Shown: positions 40,801 through 49,673 of the stretch, piece after piece | Numbering within the stretch: the stretch's first letter is position 1 | How the letters are laid out: each line of letters opens with the position of its first letter | Assembly: GCF_003352185.1 (NCBI RefSeq) | Contig: NZ_CP029608.1 | Coordinates: forward strand, 620,001 to 684,000 | Reading direction: 5' to 3' | DNA from: Pseudomonas kribbensis | GTDB taxonomy: Bacteria; Pseudomonadota; Gammaproteobacteria; Pseudomonadales; Pseudomonadaceae | Length of the DNA: 64,000 nt | Notes under the pieces: generated by a model | What the model saw: the letters and a program-made list of their open reading frames with translations, nothing else | What the model was told of the DNA's origin: nothing | The model's database searches: none | Translations under genes and position numbers: made by a program

Positions 40801-41076
40801 CCGGCCAACTGCCTGCAACCGACGATCCCGGTGCACGCGCCGCTGGTGTTCGACCTGCTCGACACCTGGATGCAGCGCTCGCTGGGCGGTTGTCAGTACC
40901 ACGTCGCCCATCCGGGCGGGCGCAATTACGAGACGTTACCGGTCAATGCCAACGAAGCGGAGAGCCGGCGAATGGCGCGTTTCTTCCGCATCGGACACAC
41001 GCCGGGAAAACTTCCGATACCGAATCTGACTATCTCCGACGAGCTCCCGATGACTCTCGATTTACGACGCTTTTGA
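37801..41076 (+). CDS. Transglutaminase-like / DUF2126 two-domain protein
   Basis: A 1091-residue protein. The N-terminal part (about 1-290) is a bacterial transglutaminase-like cysteine-protease fold with a complete triad: Cys180 in GSCRDSAW, His229 in HAWCEVYLPG, Asp245 in GLDATSGL. The rest (about 310-1091) is DUF2126, a large domain related to glutamate-cysteine-ligase-type COOH-NH2 ligases (GEPTFVSIDDPDG, EVNVQPSATWDELVERT, TGTGGGNHFVLGGATP). The GTG start at 37801 has AGGAGG 6 bases upstream. It is first of a three-gene unit with an ATP-grasp/alpha-E protein and a second transglutaminase. Aravind and colleagues predicted such clusters make or attach short peptides; the substrate is unknown. 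Confidence 0.9.
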   Translation: MSIHVALHHVTHYRYDRAVELGPQIVRLRPAAHSRTRILSYSLKVSPEQHFINWQQDPQGNYLARLVFPEKTAELRIEVDLLAEMAVFNPFDFFLEPYAEKIPFAYAADERKELAPYLETLPLTPKFKTYLDEIDRTPLPAVDFLVALNQRLSEDINYLIRMEPGVQTPEHTLEHASGSCRDSAWLLVQLLRNLGLAARFVSGYLIQLTADVKSLDGPSGTEVDFTDLHAWCEVYLPGAGWIGLDATSGLFAGEGHIPLACSPDPSSAAPISGLVEPCECEFSHEMSVERIWEAPRVTKPYTDEQWLAIQALGRQIDAELLEGDVRLTMGGEPTFVSIDDPDGAEWNTAALGPDKRRLSAELFQRMCKHYAPKGLVHFGQGKWYPGEQLPRWSLNCYWRRDGVPIWHNSALIADEQQDYGATGELAGRFLASVAERLKLPTRFVFPAYEDNFYYLWREGALPSNVSAEDARLEEPLERARLRKVFSQGLDKVIGQVLPLARTAKGDQWQSGRWYLRDEHCRLVPGDSPLGYRLPLGSQPWVKAAEYPFIHPNDPNQDFPELPGTEQLNRHDVPAAADERVPKIDESADWLTRTALCAEAREGRLYLFMPPLERVEDYLELVAAIEATAEELHCPVLLEGYEPPSDPRLSNFRITPDPGVIEVNVQPSATWDELVERTEFLYEEARQTRLSTEKFMIDGRHTGTGGGNHFVLGGATPADSPFLRRPDLLRSLISYWHNHPSLSYLFSGLFIGPTSQAPRVDEARNDALYELEIAFAQMPAPGEECPPWLVDRLLRNLLIDVTGNTHRAEFCIDKLYSPDGATGRLGLLELRAFEMPPHARMSLAQQLLLRALVARFWREPYAPPKLARWGTELHDRFLLPHFIEQDFADVIVELNSAGYPLRAEWFAAHLEFRFPKVGDYAVNGIELELRQALEPWHVLGEEGAAGGTVRYVDSSLERLQVKLTGLPPQRYLLTCNGIPVPLQSTGRVGEFVAGVRFRAWQPANCLQPTIPVHAPLVFDLLDTWMQRSLGGCQYHVAHPGGRNYETLPVNANEAESRRMARFFRIGHTPGKLPIPNLTISDELPMTLDLRRF

Positions 41077-41164
41077 TTCGTACACGACCCCCGGATTTTT
41101 CGTATATCCGGGCGTCATGTGCCTGCGTTAGTCTGACCGTTCCTTGCCGGCTGCCGAGCTTTCC

Positions 41165-43651
41165 ATGCCTGACCTGCTTGACCGCTACCCGCTGACGGCG
41201 GGCACTTACCACGAACTGCTCGACGACTGCGGGGCGGTGCGCCCGCACTGGCAGCGACTGTTCGACCAATTGCAGCGCAGCACCCCGGCGCAACTGGTGC
41301 AGCGTCAGGCGCTGCTGACCCGGCAGATTCAGGAAAACGGCGTCACCTACAACGTCTATGCCGACCCCAAGGGCGCGGATCGTCCGTGGGAGCTGGATTT
41401 GCTGCCCCATGTCATTGCCGCTGATGAGTGGCAACAACTGTCGGCCGGAATCGCCCAGCGTGCGCGGCTGCTCAATGCGGTGCTGGCGGATCTGTACGGG
41501 CCGCAGCGACTGATCAGCGAAGGGCTGCTGCCGGCGGAACTGGTGTTCGGTCACAACAACTTCCTCTGGCCCTGTCAGGGCATCGCGCCCCCGGACGGGG
41601 CCTTTCTGCATCTGTACGCCGTGGATCTGGCGCGAACGCCGGACAGGCGCTGGTGGGTGACGGCGGATCGTACCCAGGCACCGTCGGGCGCCGGTTATGC
41701 GCTGGAAAACCGCACCATCGTGTCCCGCGCTTTCCCCGAGTTGTACCGGGATCTTAAGGTGCAGCATCTGGCCGGTTTCTTCCGCACCTTGCAGGAAACC
41801 TTGGCCCGTCAGGCTCCCTGCGATGATGACGCGCCGCTGGTGGTGCTGCTGACCCCGGGGCGTTTCAACGAAAGCTACTTCGAACATCTTTATCTCGCGC
41901 GCCAGCTCGGTTATCCGCTGGTGGAGGGCGGCGACCTGACGGTGCGTGATGCCACGGTCTACCTGAAAACCCTCAGCGGCCTGCGCCGGGTCCACGCGAT
42001 CATGCGTCGGCTCGACGATGACTTCTGCGATCCGCTGGAGCTGCGTACGGATTCGGCGCTCGGCGTTCCGGGATTGCTGGAGGCGGTGCGTCAGGGCCGG
42101 GTGCTGGTGGCCAACGCGCTGGGCAGCGGCGTGCTGGAGTCGCCGGGGCTGTTGGGCTTTTTGCCGAAGATCAATCAGTACCTGTTCGGTGAAGAGCTGA
42201 TCCTGCCTTCCATCGCTACCTGGTGGTGCGGCGAGGCGCCGGTGCTGGCCCAGGCGTTGGAGAAATTGCCGGAGTTGCTGATCAAACCGGCCTTTCCGTC
42301 CCAGAGTTTTGCACCTGTTTTCGGGCGAGATCTGAGCGAAAAGCAGCGCCAGAGTCTCGCCGAGCGCATGCAGGCCCGGCCTTACGCCTATGTCGCGCAA
42401 GAACTTGCGCAACTGTCCCACGCGCCGATCTGGCAACCCGAGGACGGCCAGTTACAGCCGCGAGCCATCGGCATGCGCATGTATGCGGTGGCCAGTCATG
42501 ATGGTTATCGGGTGTTGCCCGGCGGCTTGACCCGGGTGGCGGCCGAGGCCGATGCCGAAGTGGTATCGATGCAGCGCGGTGGCGCGAGCAAGGACACCTG
42601 GGTGCTGGGCGACCGGCCGCCAAGTGGCGAACAGTGGAGGACCCAGCGCAGTATCGGCGTGCACGATCTGGTACGCCGCGATCCGTACCTGCCGTCGCGG
42701 GTGGTGGAAAACCTGTTCTGGTTCGGCCGTTACTGCGAGCGTTGCGACGATAGCGCGCGGCTGCTGCGGATCATGCTGGCGCGCTACGTCGACGGTGATG
42801 ACCCGCAGGCCCTGCAGGCAGCCGTGGAGCTCGGCGAGCGGCTGATGCTGCTGCCGGACGAAGGCGAGCTGCCGGAGCGCCTGCTCGCAGCGTTGCTCGG
42901 CGAGGACTGGTCGTTCAGCCTGCGCTCCAACCTGCAACGCTTGCAGTGGGCGGCGTCGCAGGTGCGCGGCAAGCTCTCGCGGGAGAACTGGCAGGCGCTG
43001 GTGGAGTTGCAGCGCGAGGCGACGGAGCTGGACACCGACGAGCCGGACTTCGGCGAGTTGCTGGATTTTCTCAATCGGCTGGTGATGTCGCTGGCGGCGC
43101 TGTCCGGGTTTGCCCTCGACGACATGACCCGCGACGAAGGCTGGCGCTTTCTGATGATCGGCCGGCGCATCGAACGCCTGCAGTTTCTCAGCAGCAGTCT
43201 CGCCGGTTTCCTGCGTGGCGCCGGGGCGTTCGATCAAGCGGGGCTTGAATGGTTGCTGGAGCTGGGCAACAGCAGCATCACCTATCGCTCGCGTTATCTG
43301 GCGGTGGCGCAACTTATCCCGGTGCTCGACCTGTTGCTGCTGGACGAGCAGAACCCCCATGCGGTGCTGTTCCAGTTGAAACTGGTGACGCGCACCCTCA
43401 AGCGTCTGAACGATGATTTTGGTGTGCCGAGGGAGGCCGGGTTGCCGCAACTGGTCGAGCGTCTGGCGCACTTCGATCTGGGGTGCCTGGAAAATCCATT
43501 GTTCGGCGAATCCAGCGTGCGTGCCGCGCTCGACGGGCTGGCGGATCTGCTGCAAGGCATCGCCGACGCCAGCGGCCAGGTATCCGATCGTCTGGCCCTG
43601 CGCCATTTTGCCCATGTCGATGATGTCAGCCAGCGCACGGTGTCCGTCTGA
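41165..43651 (+). CDS. Circularly permuted ATP-grasp protein fused to an alpha-E domain
   Basis: 828 residues. The N-terminal part (about 1-480) is a circularly permuted type-2 ATP-grasp ligase (NGVTYNVYADPKG, RTPDRRWWVTADRTQAPSGAGYALENR, LTPGRFNESYFEHLYLAR). The C-terminal part (about 515-820) is an alpha-E domain, an all-helical module usually encoded beside it (RDPYLPSRVVENLFWFGRY at its start). In many bacteria these are two genes; here one. Start at 41165, 88 bases after DUF2126, with a CCCGGAT/ATCCGGG stem-loop at 41090-41112 in the gap. The enzyme probably forms an amide bond, substrate unknown. Confidence 0.9.
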   Translation: MPDLLDRYPLTAGTYHELLDDCGAVRPHWQRLFDQLQRSTPAQLVQRQALLTRQIQENGVTYNVYADPKGADRPWELDLLPHVIAADEWQQLSAGIAQRARLLNAVLADLYGPQRLISEGLLPAELVFGHNNFLWPCQGIAPPDGAFLHLYAVDLARTPDRRWWVTADRTQAPSGAGYALENRTIVSRAFPELYRDLKVQHLAGFFRTLQETLARQAPCDDDAPLVVLLTPGRFNESYFEHLYLARQLGYPLVEGGDLTVRDATVYLKTLSGLRRVHAIMRRLDDDFCDPLELRTDSALGVPGLLEAVRQGRVLVANALGSGVLESPGLLGFLPKINQYLFGEELILPSIATWWCGEAPVLAQALEKLPELLIKPAFPSQSFAPVFGRDLSEKQRQSLAERMQARPYAYVAQELAQLSHAPIWQPEDGQLQPRAIGMRMYAVASHDGYRVLPGGLTRVAAEADAEVVSMQRGGASKDTWVLGDRPPSGEQWRTQRSIGVHDLVRRDPYLPSRVVENLFWFGRYCERCDDSARLLRIMLARYVDGDDPQALQAAVELGERLMLLPDEGELPERLLAALLGEDWSFSLRSNLQRLQWAASQVRGKLSRENWQALVELQREATELDTDEPDFGELLDFLNRLVMSLAALSGFALDDMTRDEGWRFLMIGRRIERLQFLSSSLAGFLRGAGAFDQAGLEWLLELGNSSITYRSRYLAVAQLIPVLDLLLLDEQNPHAVLFQLKLVTRTLKRLNDDFGVPREAGLPQLVERLAHFDLGCLENPLFGESSVRAALDGLADLLQGIADASGQVSDRLALRHFAHVDDVSQRTVSV

Positions 43652-44544
43652 TGAATGCCCATTACCAGATCCTTCACGACACCTGCTATCACTACGACAG
43701 CCCGGTCTCGCTGGCGCAGCAGCTGGCGCATCTGTGGCCTCGGGAATGCGCCTGGCAGCGCTGCACCGAACAGCAATTGCTGATCAGTCCGGATCCGACC
43801 ACGCGTCGTGACGAACAGGACGTGTTCGGCAATCCGCTGACGCGCCTTGCGTTTGAGCGGCCTCATGATGAATTGCAGGTCAACGCACGGCTGACGGTCG
43901 AGGTGCTGGCGCGGCCGGCGCTGGATTTCAATCTGTCCCCGGTCTGGGAACTGACGCGCAATGCGCTGACCTACAGCAGCCAGCCGTTGTCCACCGAGCT
44001 GCTGGAGGCCTGCCGTTACCGATTTCAGTCACCCTACGTTCACTTGAAGCGCAGCTTCGTCGAGTTCTCCGAAAGCTGTTTTCCGCCCGGGCGACCTTTG
44101 CTGCTGGGCGTGCAGGCGTTGATGGAAAAGATCTTCGACGAGTTCACCTTCGATGCCGAGGCCACGCAAGTCGCGACGCCGTTAGTGGAAGTGCTGGAGC
44201 GGCGGCGCGGGGTCTGTCAGGACTTCGCCCATCTGATGCTGGCCTGCGTGCGTTCCCGAGGATTGGCGGCGCGCTACATCAGTGGCTATCTGCTGACACG
44301 GCCGCCACCGGGGCAACCGCGATTGATCGGCGCCGATGCCTCCCATGCCTGGGTTTCGGTGTTTTGTCCGGTGCTTGGCTGGGTGGATTTCGATCCGACC
44401 AACAATGTGCAACCGGCACTGGAGCACATCACCCTGGCCTGGGGCCGGGATTTTTCCGATGTGTCGCCGTTGCGCGGGGTGATTCTGGGAGGGGGGAGCC
44501 ATGATCCCGAGGTCCGGGTCACGGTGATGCCGCTGGAGGAATAA
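43651..44544 (+). CDS. Transglutaminase family protein
   Basis: A 297-residue protein with an N-terminal beta-rich domain (about 1-110; HYQILHDTCYHYDSPV) and a transglutaminase-like core with intact triad: Cys189 in RRGVCQDFAH, His232 in DASHAWVSVF, Asp248 in DFDPTNN. No signal peptide. Its start overlaps the stop of the ATP-grasp gene by one base. In the predicted system a protease-fold member would either cleave or transfer the peptide made by the ligases. Confidence 0.9.
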   Translation: MNAHYQILHDTCYHYDSPVSLAQQLAHLWPRECAWQRCTEQQLLISPDPTTRRDEQDVFGNPLTRLAFERPHDELQVNARLTVEVLARPALDFNLSPVWELTRNALTYSSQPLSTELLEACRYRFQSPYVHLKRSFVEFSESCFPPGRPLLLGVQALMEKIFDEFTFDAEATQVATPLVEVLERRRGVCQDFAHLMLACVRSRGLAARYISGYLLTRPPPGQPRLIGADASHAWVSVFCPVLGWVDFDPTNNVQPALEHITLAWGRDFSDVSPLRGVILGGGSHDPEVRVTVMPLEE

Positions 44545-44551
44545 AAACAAA

Positions 44552-44640
44552 TGTGGGAGCCAGCCTGCTGGCGATTAGGGTGTCACATCTGAAATGGATG
44601 CGACTGACCCATTGCAATCGCGAGCAGGCTCGCTCCCACA
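44552..44640. repeat. REPIN, copy B
   Basis: 89 bases. Left arm 44552-44574 is TGTGGGAGCCAGCCTGCTGG plus GCGA, carrying a compensated C/G change in its hairpin relative to the other copies; right arm 44618-44640 is the standard form inverted. It follows the transglutaminase stop by 7 bases. Confidence 0.92.
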
Positions 44641-44671
44641 GGGGTTGTGTTCAGTGATCCTGCGGTATTGC

Positions 44672-44851
44672 TCAGGCCTCGGGTGCCTGGTCTTTCGGTG
44701 CATCAACATCATCATCGGTCGCCACTTCACCGTCAGGGTTCAGTGCCGCTTCTTCAGCCATCTGTTTCTTGCGCTGAAGCTTTTCCTCTTTCTTCTGTTC
44801 CTTGGCCAGGTCACGTTGACGCTTGGCGAAGGAGTAATTGGGTTTGGCCAT
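44672..44851 (-). CDS. Small highly charged coiled-coil protein
   Basis: 59 residues starting MAKPNYSFAKRQRDLAKEQ. The first 35 residues are a Lys/Glu/Gln-rich helix; the end is acidic (EVATDDDVDAPKDQAPEA). Similar tiny proteins occur widely in proteobacteria without known function. The start at 44851 has GAGGA 7 bases upstream; the longer frame reaching 44968 would run into the LOG gene. It lies 68 bases after the LOG gene on the same strand. Confidence 0.75.
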   Translation of the reverse strand: MAKPNYSFAKRQRDLAKEQKKEEKLQRKKQMAEEAALNPDGEVATDDDVDAPKDQAPEA

Positions 44852-44919
44852 GGGCGATCCTCTGGGGTCGAAGGTGAGGTTGAGCGGCGCGTATTCTGCC
44901 CTGTATCGGTGCCCGGGGG

Positions 44920-45507
44920 TTAACCGGGTTTCTGGTCGACCCACTTTGGCGTGACGGTCGGCTGCCATTGGTCGAGGGCATCGAGCAGCGATTGTGGCGA
45001 TTCACTCACTTGCAGCATGTCACGGTGCGGTGCGCGAACGAAGCCTTCGCCGACGATGTGATCGAGAAATGCCGTGAGTTTGCTGTAGAAACCGTTCACT
45101 TCCAGCAAGCCCAGCGGCTTGCCGTGGTAACCGAGCTGGCCCCACGTCCAGACTTCGAACAGTTCTTCCAGGGTGCCGAGGCCGCCGGGCAGGGCGATGA
45201 ACGCATCGCTGAGTTCGGCCATGCGTGCCTTGCGCGCGTGCATGCCGTCGACTACTTCCAGGCGCGTCAGGCTCTTGTGACCGATTTCCTTGTCCATCAG
45301 GCTCTGGGGAATGATGCCGATCACTTCGCCGCCGGCGGCCAGCGCGGCGTCGGCGACAATCCCCATCAAACCCACGGCGCCACCGCCGTAGACCAGCTTC
45401 AGCTTGCGCTCGGCAATGGCGGTGCCGAGGGCGATGGCGGCATCGGTGTACGCCGGGGTGGTGCCGGCGTTGGCACCGCAAAATACACAAACGGATGTGA
45501 GAGACAT
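44920..45507 (-). CDS. LOG family protein (Rossmann fold nucleoside-monophosphate hydrolase-like)
   Basis: 195 residues with the family signature [16 protein letters not shown] and the GGGAVGLMG nucleotide-binding loop. LOG proteins remove ribose-5-phosphate from cytokinin nucleotides or from AMP-like substrates; many bacterial members were misnamed lysine decarboxylases. The start at 45507 has AGGAGG upstream and gives [13 protein letters not shown]. It is divergent from azu, as in P. aeruginosa. Confidence 0.93.
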   Translation of the reverse strand: MSLTSVCVFCGANAGTTPAYTDAAIALGTAIAERKLKLVYGGGAVGLMGIVADAALAAGGEVIGIIPQSLMDKEIGHKSLTRLEVVDGMHARKARMAELSDAFIALPGGLGTLEELFEVWTWGQLGYHGKPLGLLEVNGFYSKLTAFLDHIVGEGFVRAPHRDMLQVSESPQSLLDALDQWQPTVTPKWVDQKPG

Positions 45508-45565
45508 GCCTTCCTCCTGGGTCAATCGGTCACAGGGTAATGGCTGGCACGCCTCGATCCAAGGG

Positions 45566-45655
45566 CTAGACTTCGCGTTTCGGGGTTTCACAGGTGCCGC
45601 TGGCACCACAGGCGTAGGCGGCGAGCAGACTGCACAACAGACTGTTGAGGGACAT
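45566..45655 (-). CDS. Possible 29-residue cysteine-containing small protein
   Basis: In the 339-base gap between the LOG gene and azu. ATG at 45655 has GGAG 9 bases upstream; the stop TAG is at 45566-45568. The product starts [17 protein letters not shown] and ends in a charged tail, with three cysteines. It lies 58 bases before the LOG start on the same strand. The hydrophobic start could be a membrane segment. I do not recognise it; support is only the Shine-Dalgarno and the non-random composition. Confidence 0.35.
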   Translation of the reverse strand: MSLNSLLCSLLAAYACGASGTCETPKREV

Positions 45656-45760
45656 GACTGATGCTCCAGTTGAGTTGAGCCCTGAAGATACGTCCCGGCC
45701 AATCGTCTGGCTGTTAGATTGTTTCGATGAGTGTCATAGCCTGAAAGTTGTATACAATTT

Positions 45761-45774
45761 TTGACTCAAGTCAT
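45761..45774 (+). promoter_or_regulatory. Degenerate ANR/FNR-type palindrome upstream of azu
   Basis: TTGAC-TCAA-GTCAT, against the ANR consensus TTGAT-N4-ATCAA. Azurin genes in Pseudomonas are known ANR targets. It lies about 80 bases before the azu ATG. Two mismatches in each half weaken the call. Confidence 0.35.
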
Positions 45775-45846
45775 AGGAACTTGCGAAGATTTCAGGCAGT
45801 CTTTCCACCATTCGTGTTTTTGTTAACCCTGCCTTGGAGATTCACC

Positions 45847-46296
45847 ATGTTTTCCAAAGTTGTTGCGGTATCCCTGCTGGCGCTGGCCAGCAGCCAGTTG
45901 ATGGCCGCCGAGTGCACCACCACCGTCGAATCCACTGACCAGATGACCTACACCACCAAGGAGTTCACAGTCGACAAGAGCTGCAAGACGTTCACAGTCA
46001 AGCTGACTCATGGCGGCTCTTTGCCGAAGAATGTGATGGGCCATAACCTGGTGATCAGCAAGACTGCCGACATGCAGGCCATTGCGACCGAGGGCATGAG
46101 TCAGGGCCTGGAGAAGGACTATCTGAAAGCTGATAATGCCGCGATCATTGCTCATACCAAAATGATTGGTGCGCCGGAAAAAGAAACCGAAGTGACATTC
46201 GATACCTCTAAGCTGGAGGCCGGTGGTGACTATAGTTTCTTCTGCTCTTTCCCTGGCCACATCTCGATGATGAAAGGCAAAGTGGTTGTGAAGTAA
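45847..46296 (+). CDS. azu: Azurin
   Basis: A periplasmic type-1 blue copper electron carrier. 149 residues: a 20-residue signal peptide ([20 protein letters not shown]) and a 129-residue mature protein beginning AECTTTVES. Copper ligands are His46 (NVMGHN), Cys113 (FFCSFPGH), His118 and Met122, one higher than the P. aeruginosa numbers because of one inserted residue near 91-96. The Cys3-Cys26 disulfide is conserved. The start at 45847 has GGAG upstream; the frame back to 45748 has no such signal. Confidence 0.97.
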   Translation: MFSKVVAVSLLALASSQLMAAECTTTVESTDQMTYTTKEFTVDKSCKTFTVKLTHGGSLPKNVMGHNLVISKTADMQAIATEGMSQGLEKDYLKADNAAIIAHTKMIGAPEKETEVTFDTSKLEAGGDYSFFCSFPGHISMMKGKVVVK

Positions 46297-46311
46297 GAAA
46301 ACCGCAGTCCA

Positions 46312-46342
46312 AAAAAAAGCGTCCCGAGGGACGCTTTTTTTA
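46312..46342. terminator. Bidirectional terminator between azu and nadE
   Basis: GCGTCC-CGAG-GGACGC with A8 on the left and T7 on the right, between the two convergent genes. Confidence 0.9.
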
Positions 46343-46352
46343 TGCCCTGGAT

Positions 46353-47180
46353 TCAAGGCGCAAACGGCATGACCCGCTTGTGATGGGTCTTCTTGTAGGT
46401 GTTGACGATGATATCGAATGCTTCCTGACGCAGCGGCTCGCCGTGCAGGAAAGCATCGATCTCGGCGTAAGTCACGCCGTGGGACGCTTCATCCGGCTTG
46501 CCCGGCGACAGGTCTTCCAGATCCGCCGTCGGCACTTTTTCCACCAGCGATTCCGGTGCACCGAAGCTTCGGGCGATGGCCCGGACCTGGTTTTTCACCA
46601 GGCCGCTCAGTGGTGCCAGATCGCAGGCGCCGTCACCGAATTTGGTGAAGAAACCCATCACCGCTTCCGCCGCGTGGTCGGTGCCGATCACCAGGCCGTG
46701 GGCCGCGCCGGCGATGGTGTACTGGGCGACCATGCGCATCCGCGCCTTGGTGTTGCCGAGCACGAAATCCACCGACACCGCGTGCTTGCCTTCGAAAGCT
46801 GCGACTTCGCTGGCCAGGGATTTCACTGCCGGGCCGATGTTGACGGTGTGACGCTCGTCCGGGGCGATGAAGTCCACCGAGGCCTGGGCGTCGTGTTCAT
46901 CGAACTGCACGTCGTACGGCAGGCGCACGGCGATGAACTTGTAGGCCTCGTCTCCGGTGCGCTCGCGCAGTTCACGCATGGCGCGCTGGGCCAACAGGCC
47001 TGCGGTCAGCGAGTCGACACCGCCGCTGATGCCCAGCACCAGGGTCTTGAGCCCGGAACTGGTCAGGCAATCCTGGATGAAGGTGATGCGTCGGGCGACT
47101 TCCGCTTCGAGGGCCTGGTAGTCGGCGAACGGCGGCTGAACGTTGAGCTGTTCAGCAATCTCACGCTGTACGGCTTGCAT
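46353..47180 (-). CDS. nadE: NH3-dependent NAD+ synthetase
   Basis: The last step of NAD synthesis, amidating deamido-NAD. 275 residues, the ammonia-only form without a glutaminase domain. The ATP-pyrophosphatase P-loop is [35 protein letters not shown] and [13 protein letters not shown] are conserved. AAGGAGTG precedes the ATG, inside the end of pncB, 4 bases away. It forms a salvage operon with pncB. Confidence 0.97.
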   Translation of the reverse strand: MQAVQREIAEQLNVQPPFADYQALEAEVARRITFIQDCLTSSGLKTLVLGISGGVDSLTAGLLAQRAMRELRERTGDEAYKFIAVRLPYDVQFDEHDAQASVDFIAPDERHTVNIGPAVKSLASEVAAFEGKHAVSVDFVLGNTKARMRMVAQYTIAGAAHGLVIGTDHAAEAVMGFFTKFGDGACDLAPLSGLVKNQVRAIARSFGAPESLVEKVPTADLEDLSPGKPDEASHGVTYAEIDAFLHGEPLRQEAFDIIVNTYKKTHHKRVMPFAP

Positions 47181-47184
47181 GAAT

Positions 47185-48408
47185 TCACTCCTTGCTAGAA
47201 AGGCTGGAAACGGCAGGAACCTGGAAAACGTGTCGCAAGTAGGCGACGAAATTCGGGTCTTTGCAGTGGGTCTTGCCCGGCTCGTCGGAGATCTTCGCCA
47301 CCGGTTGGCCGTTGCAGGCGGTCATTTTAAGCACGATGCTCATCGGTTCGACACCCGGAATGTCACAGGTGAGGTTGGTGCCGATACCGAAGCTGACATT
47401 GATCCGGCCCCGCAACGCCCGGAAGATCTCCAGCGACTTGGGCAGCGTCAGGCTGTCAGAGAACACCAGGGTCTTGCTCATCGGGTCGATGCCGAGCTTG
47501 TGATAGTGGGCGATGCATTTTTCGCCCCACTGCACCGGATCCCCGGAGTCATGGCGCAAACCGTCGAACAGCTTGGCGAAGAACAGATCGAAATCGCCGA
47601 GGAACGCGTCGGTGGTGATGCAGTCGGTCAGGGCGATCCCCAACAAACCGCGGTACTCGCGGACCCAGCAATCGAGGGCGGCAATCTGGCTGTCGATCAG
47701 TCGCGGGCCGAGTTGCTGGTGAGCCATGATCCATTCGTGGGCCATGGTGCCCAGGGGTTTCATGTCCAGTTCGCGGGACAGGTGCACATTGCTGGTGCCG
47801 ACGAAACGCCCGGGGAAGTCGTGCTTGAGCACGTTCACCACTTCTTCCTGCACGCGGTAGGAAAACCTGCGGCGCGTGCCGAAATCGGCGACCTGCAACT
47901 GCGACAACTCTTCAGACGAGGCGTTGGCGGTCAGCCAGTCGAACTTGCGGTACAGCTGCTCGCGAGCCTGTTCCAGTACCGTTTCGCGGTAGCGATAGCG
48001 GTTGCGCACTTCGCTGACGATCGCCAGCAGCGGCACTTCGAACAGAATCACATGCAGCCACGGCCCGCGCAGGCGGATGAACAGCTCGCCGTTCTCGATG
48101 CCGGTGTGCAGATAACGCAGGTTGAAGCGGAACAGACCGAGGAATCGCAGAAAGTCAGGTTTGAGGAAGCTGATGCGCTCGAGGAAACTCAACTGATCGG
48201 CGCTCAGGCTCAACTCGGCCAGACGCTCGACCTGGAAGCGGATCTCCGCCAGATACGGGCGCAGATCTTCACTGTTACGGCAACGGAACTCCCATTCGAC
48301 TTCGACGTTGGGGTAGTTGTGCAGCACCGCCTGCATCATCGTCAGTTTGTAGAAGTCGGTGTCGAGCAGGTTCTGCACGATGCGATCGGCAAACACACTC
48401 TCGCTCAT
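47185..48408 (-). CDS. pncB: Nicotinate phosphoribosyltransferase
   Basis: Salvages nicotinate into nicotinate mononucleotide, feeding nadE. 407 residues. Conserved parts include [30 protein letters not shown] (phosphoribosyl-binding) and [12 protein letters not shown]. The start at 48408 ([11 protein letters not shown]) has GGAG 8 bases upstream; a 15-residue longer frame lacks one. Confidence 0.97.
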   Translation of the reverse strand: MSESVFADRIVQNLLDTDFYKLTMMQAVLHNYPNVEVEWEFRCRNSEDLRPYLAEIRFQVERLAELSLSADQLSFLERISFLKPDFLRFLGLFRFNLRYLHTGIENGELFIRLRGPWLHVILFEVPLLAIVSEVRNRYRYRETVLEQAREQLYRKFDWLTANASSEELSQLQVADFGTRRRFSYRVQEEVVNVLKHDFPGRFVGTSNVHLSRELDMKPLGTMAHEWIMAHQQLGPRLIDSQIAALDCWVREYRGLLGIALTDCITTDAFLGDFDLFFAKLFDGLRHDSGDPVQWGEKCIAHYHKLGIDPMSKTLVFSDSLTLPKSLEIFRALRGRINVSFGIGTNLTCDIPGVEPMSIVLKMTACNGQPVAKISDEPGKTHCKDPNFVAYLRHVFQVPAVSSLSSKE

Positions 48409-48516
48409 AACGGGGTCTCCAGGCGGGCCGCGCGTTGGCGCGGTATCAATCAATGGCGCTAGTGGCGCATATCCGGGGTGTGGATTGCCAGCGATTTTTT
48501 GACCGCCACAGATCCC

Positions 48517-48606
48517 TGTGGGAGCGAGCCTGCTCGCGATAGTGTTCCTCCAGTCAACATCGATTGTGAATGTAGCGCCCTCTTCGCGAGCAGGCTCGCT
48601 CCCACA
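48517..48606. repeat. REPIN, copy C
   Basis: 90 bases; arms 48517-48539 and 48584-48606, both in the standard form. The right end is only 4 bases from the stop of the LysR gene, and the element separates pncB and lysR. Confidence 0.93.
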
Positions 48607-48609
48607 TTT

Positions 48610-49512
48610 TCAAGCATCGGGGCTGTCGATCTGCTCCAGCATCCACTTCACGAAATCCCGCACCTTGGGCACTTCCGCCGCGTGTTCCGGGTAGGCCAGG
48701 TAATACGCGTCGGTACTGGGCATTGCATGCTGCCAGGGAATGACCAGTTTGCCGTCGGCCAATTCCTCTTCCACCAGGAACCTCGGCAGCAGGGCGACGC
48801 CGCAGCCGACCTGCGCCGCGCGGATGCACATATAAAAGGTTTCGAAGCGCGGGCCGTGGTAGCTGTGCTCGGTCTGATGGCCTTGGCTGTCGAACCAGTC
48901 GTGCCACGCTTGCGGGCGCGAAGCATTCTGCAGCAGCACCAGATCGGTGAGTTGCGTTGGATCAGTCAACGGCGTGTCCGGCAGGCTGCCGGGGGCGCAC
49001 ACAGGCACCAGTTCCTCGCCGAACAACTTCAGGCACTCGGTGCCGGGGCGTGAACCCTGGCCGAAATAGAACGCCAGGTCGCTGCGCCCTTGCAGCAAGT
49101 CATCGGCTTCCTGTTCGTTGCACAGATCCAGATGAATCGACGGGTGGCGCAGACGCCAGCCCTTGAGGCGCGGCACCAGCCAGCGGGCGCCGAAGGTCGA
49201 GGGTGTGGAGACGCGCAGGACTTCGGTTTCGCCGCCGTAGGAACGCAGGTAATGGGTCGACATCTCGACCTGGGTCAGGATTTTTCTGACTTCCACCAGG
49301 TACAGATCACCGGCCGGAGTCATCTGCAAACGGCGGCGTACCCGACGGAACAACAAGTGCTGCAGCAATTCTTCGAGCTGCGCCACCTGCTTGCTGACGG
49401 CGCTCTGAGTCAGGTTCAGTTCCTCGGCGGCCCGGGTGAAACTCAGGTGCCGGGTCACGGCCTCGAAGCACTGCAGCGCGGTGATCGACGGCAAGTGGCG
49501 TTTGTTCAGCAT
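48610..49512 (-). CDS. LysR-type transcriptional regulator
   Basis: 300 residues: a winged helix-turn-helix (LSFTRAAEELNLTQSAVSKQVAQLEELL) and a C-terminal effector-binding domain of GcvA-like type. It is divergent from amaB by 161 bases, the usual layout of a LysR regulator and its target, and a LysR gene sits beside amaAB in P. putida. Control of pipecolate catabolism by this regulator is therefore likely but inferred. AAGGA lies 7 bases before the ATG at 49512; the longer frame to 49686 would cover the control region. Confidence 0.9.
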   Translation of the reverse strand: MLNKRHLPSITALQCFEAVTRHLSFTRAAEELNLTQSAVSKQVAQLEELLQHLLFRRVRRRLQMTPAGDLYLVEVRKILTQVEMSTHYLRSYGGETEVLRVSTPSTFGARWLVPRLKGWRLRHPSIHLDLCNEQEADDLLQGRSDLAFYFGQGSRPGTECLKLFGEELVPVCAPGSLPDTPLTDPTQLTDLVLLQNASRPQAWHDWFDSQGHQTEHSYHGPRFETFYMCIRAAQVGCGVALLPRFLVEEELADGKLVIPWQHAMPSTDAYYLAYPEHAAEVPKVRDFVKWMLEQIDSPDA

Positions 49513-49673
49513 GGGCGATCCTTTTCTTGTCTTTCTTCGCAGCATGAATAAACGGAATGATATCTCGCGTAAAGGTCGTTTGTTGCATGGCCTTCCTGAA
49601 GCTACAACTAAAGGCCTGCCCGGGCGCTGAACGCGCCCGCACACATTCAGTTTTTTTGCTTGAGGAGTGACCC

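Noticed and set aside
47143..48462. 439-codon plus-strand frame opposite pncB
   Set aside because: A shadow of pncB with typical biased composition and no recognisable motif.
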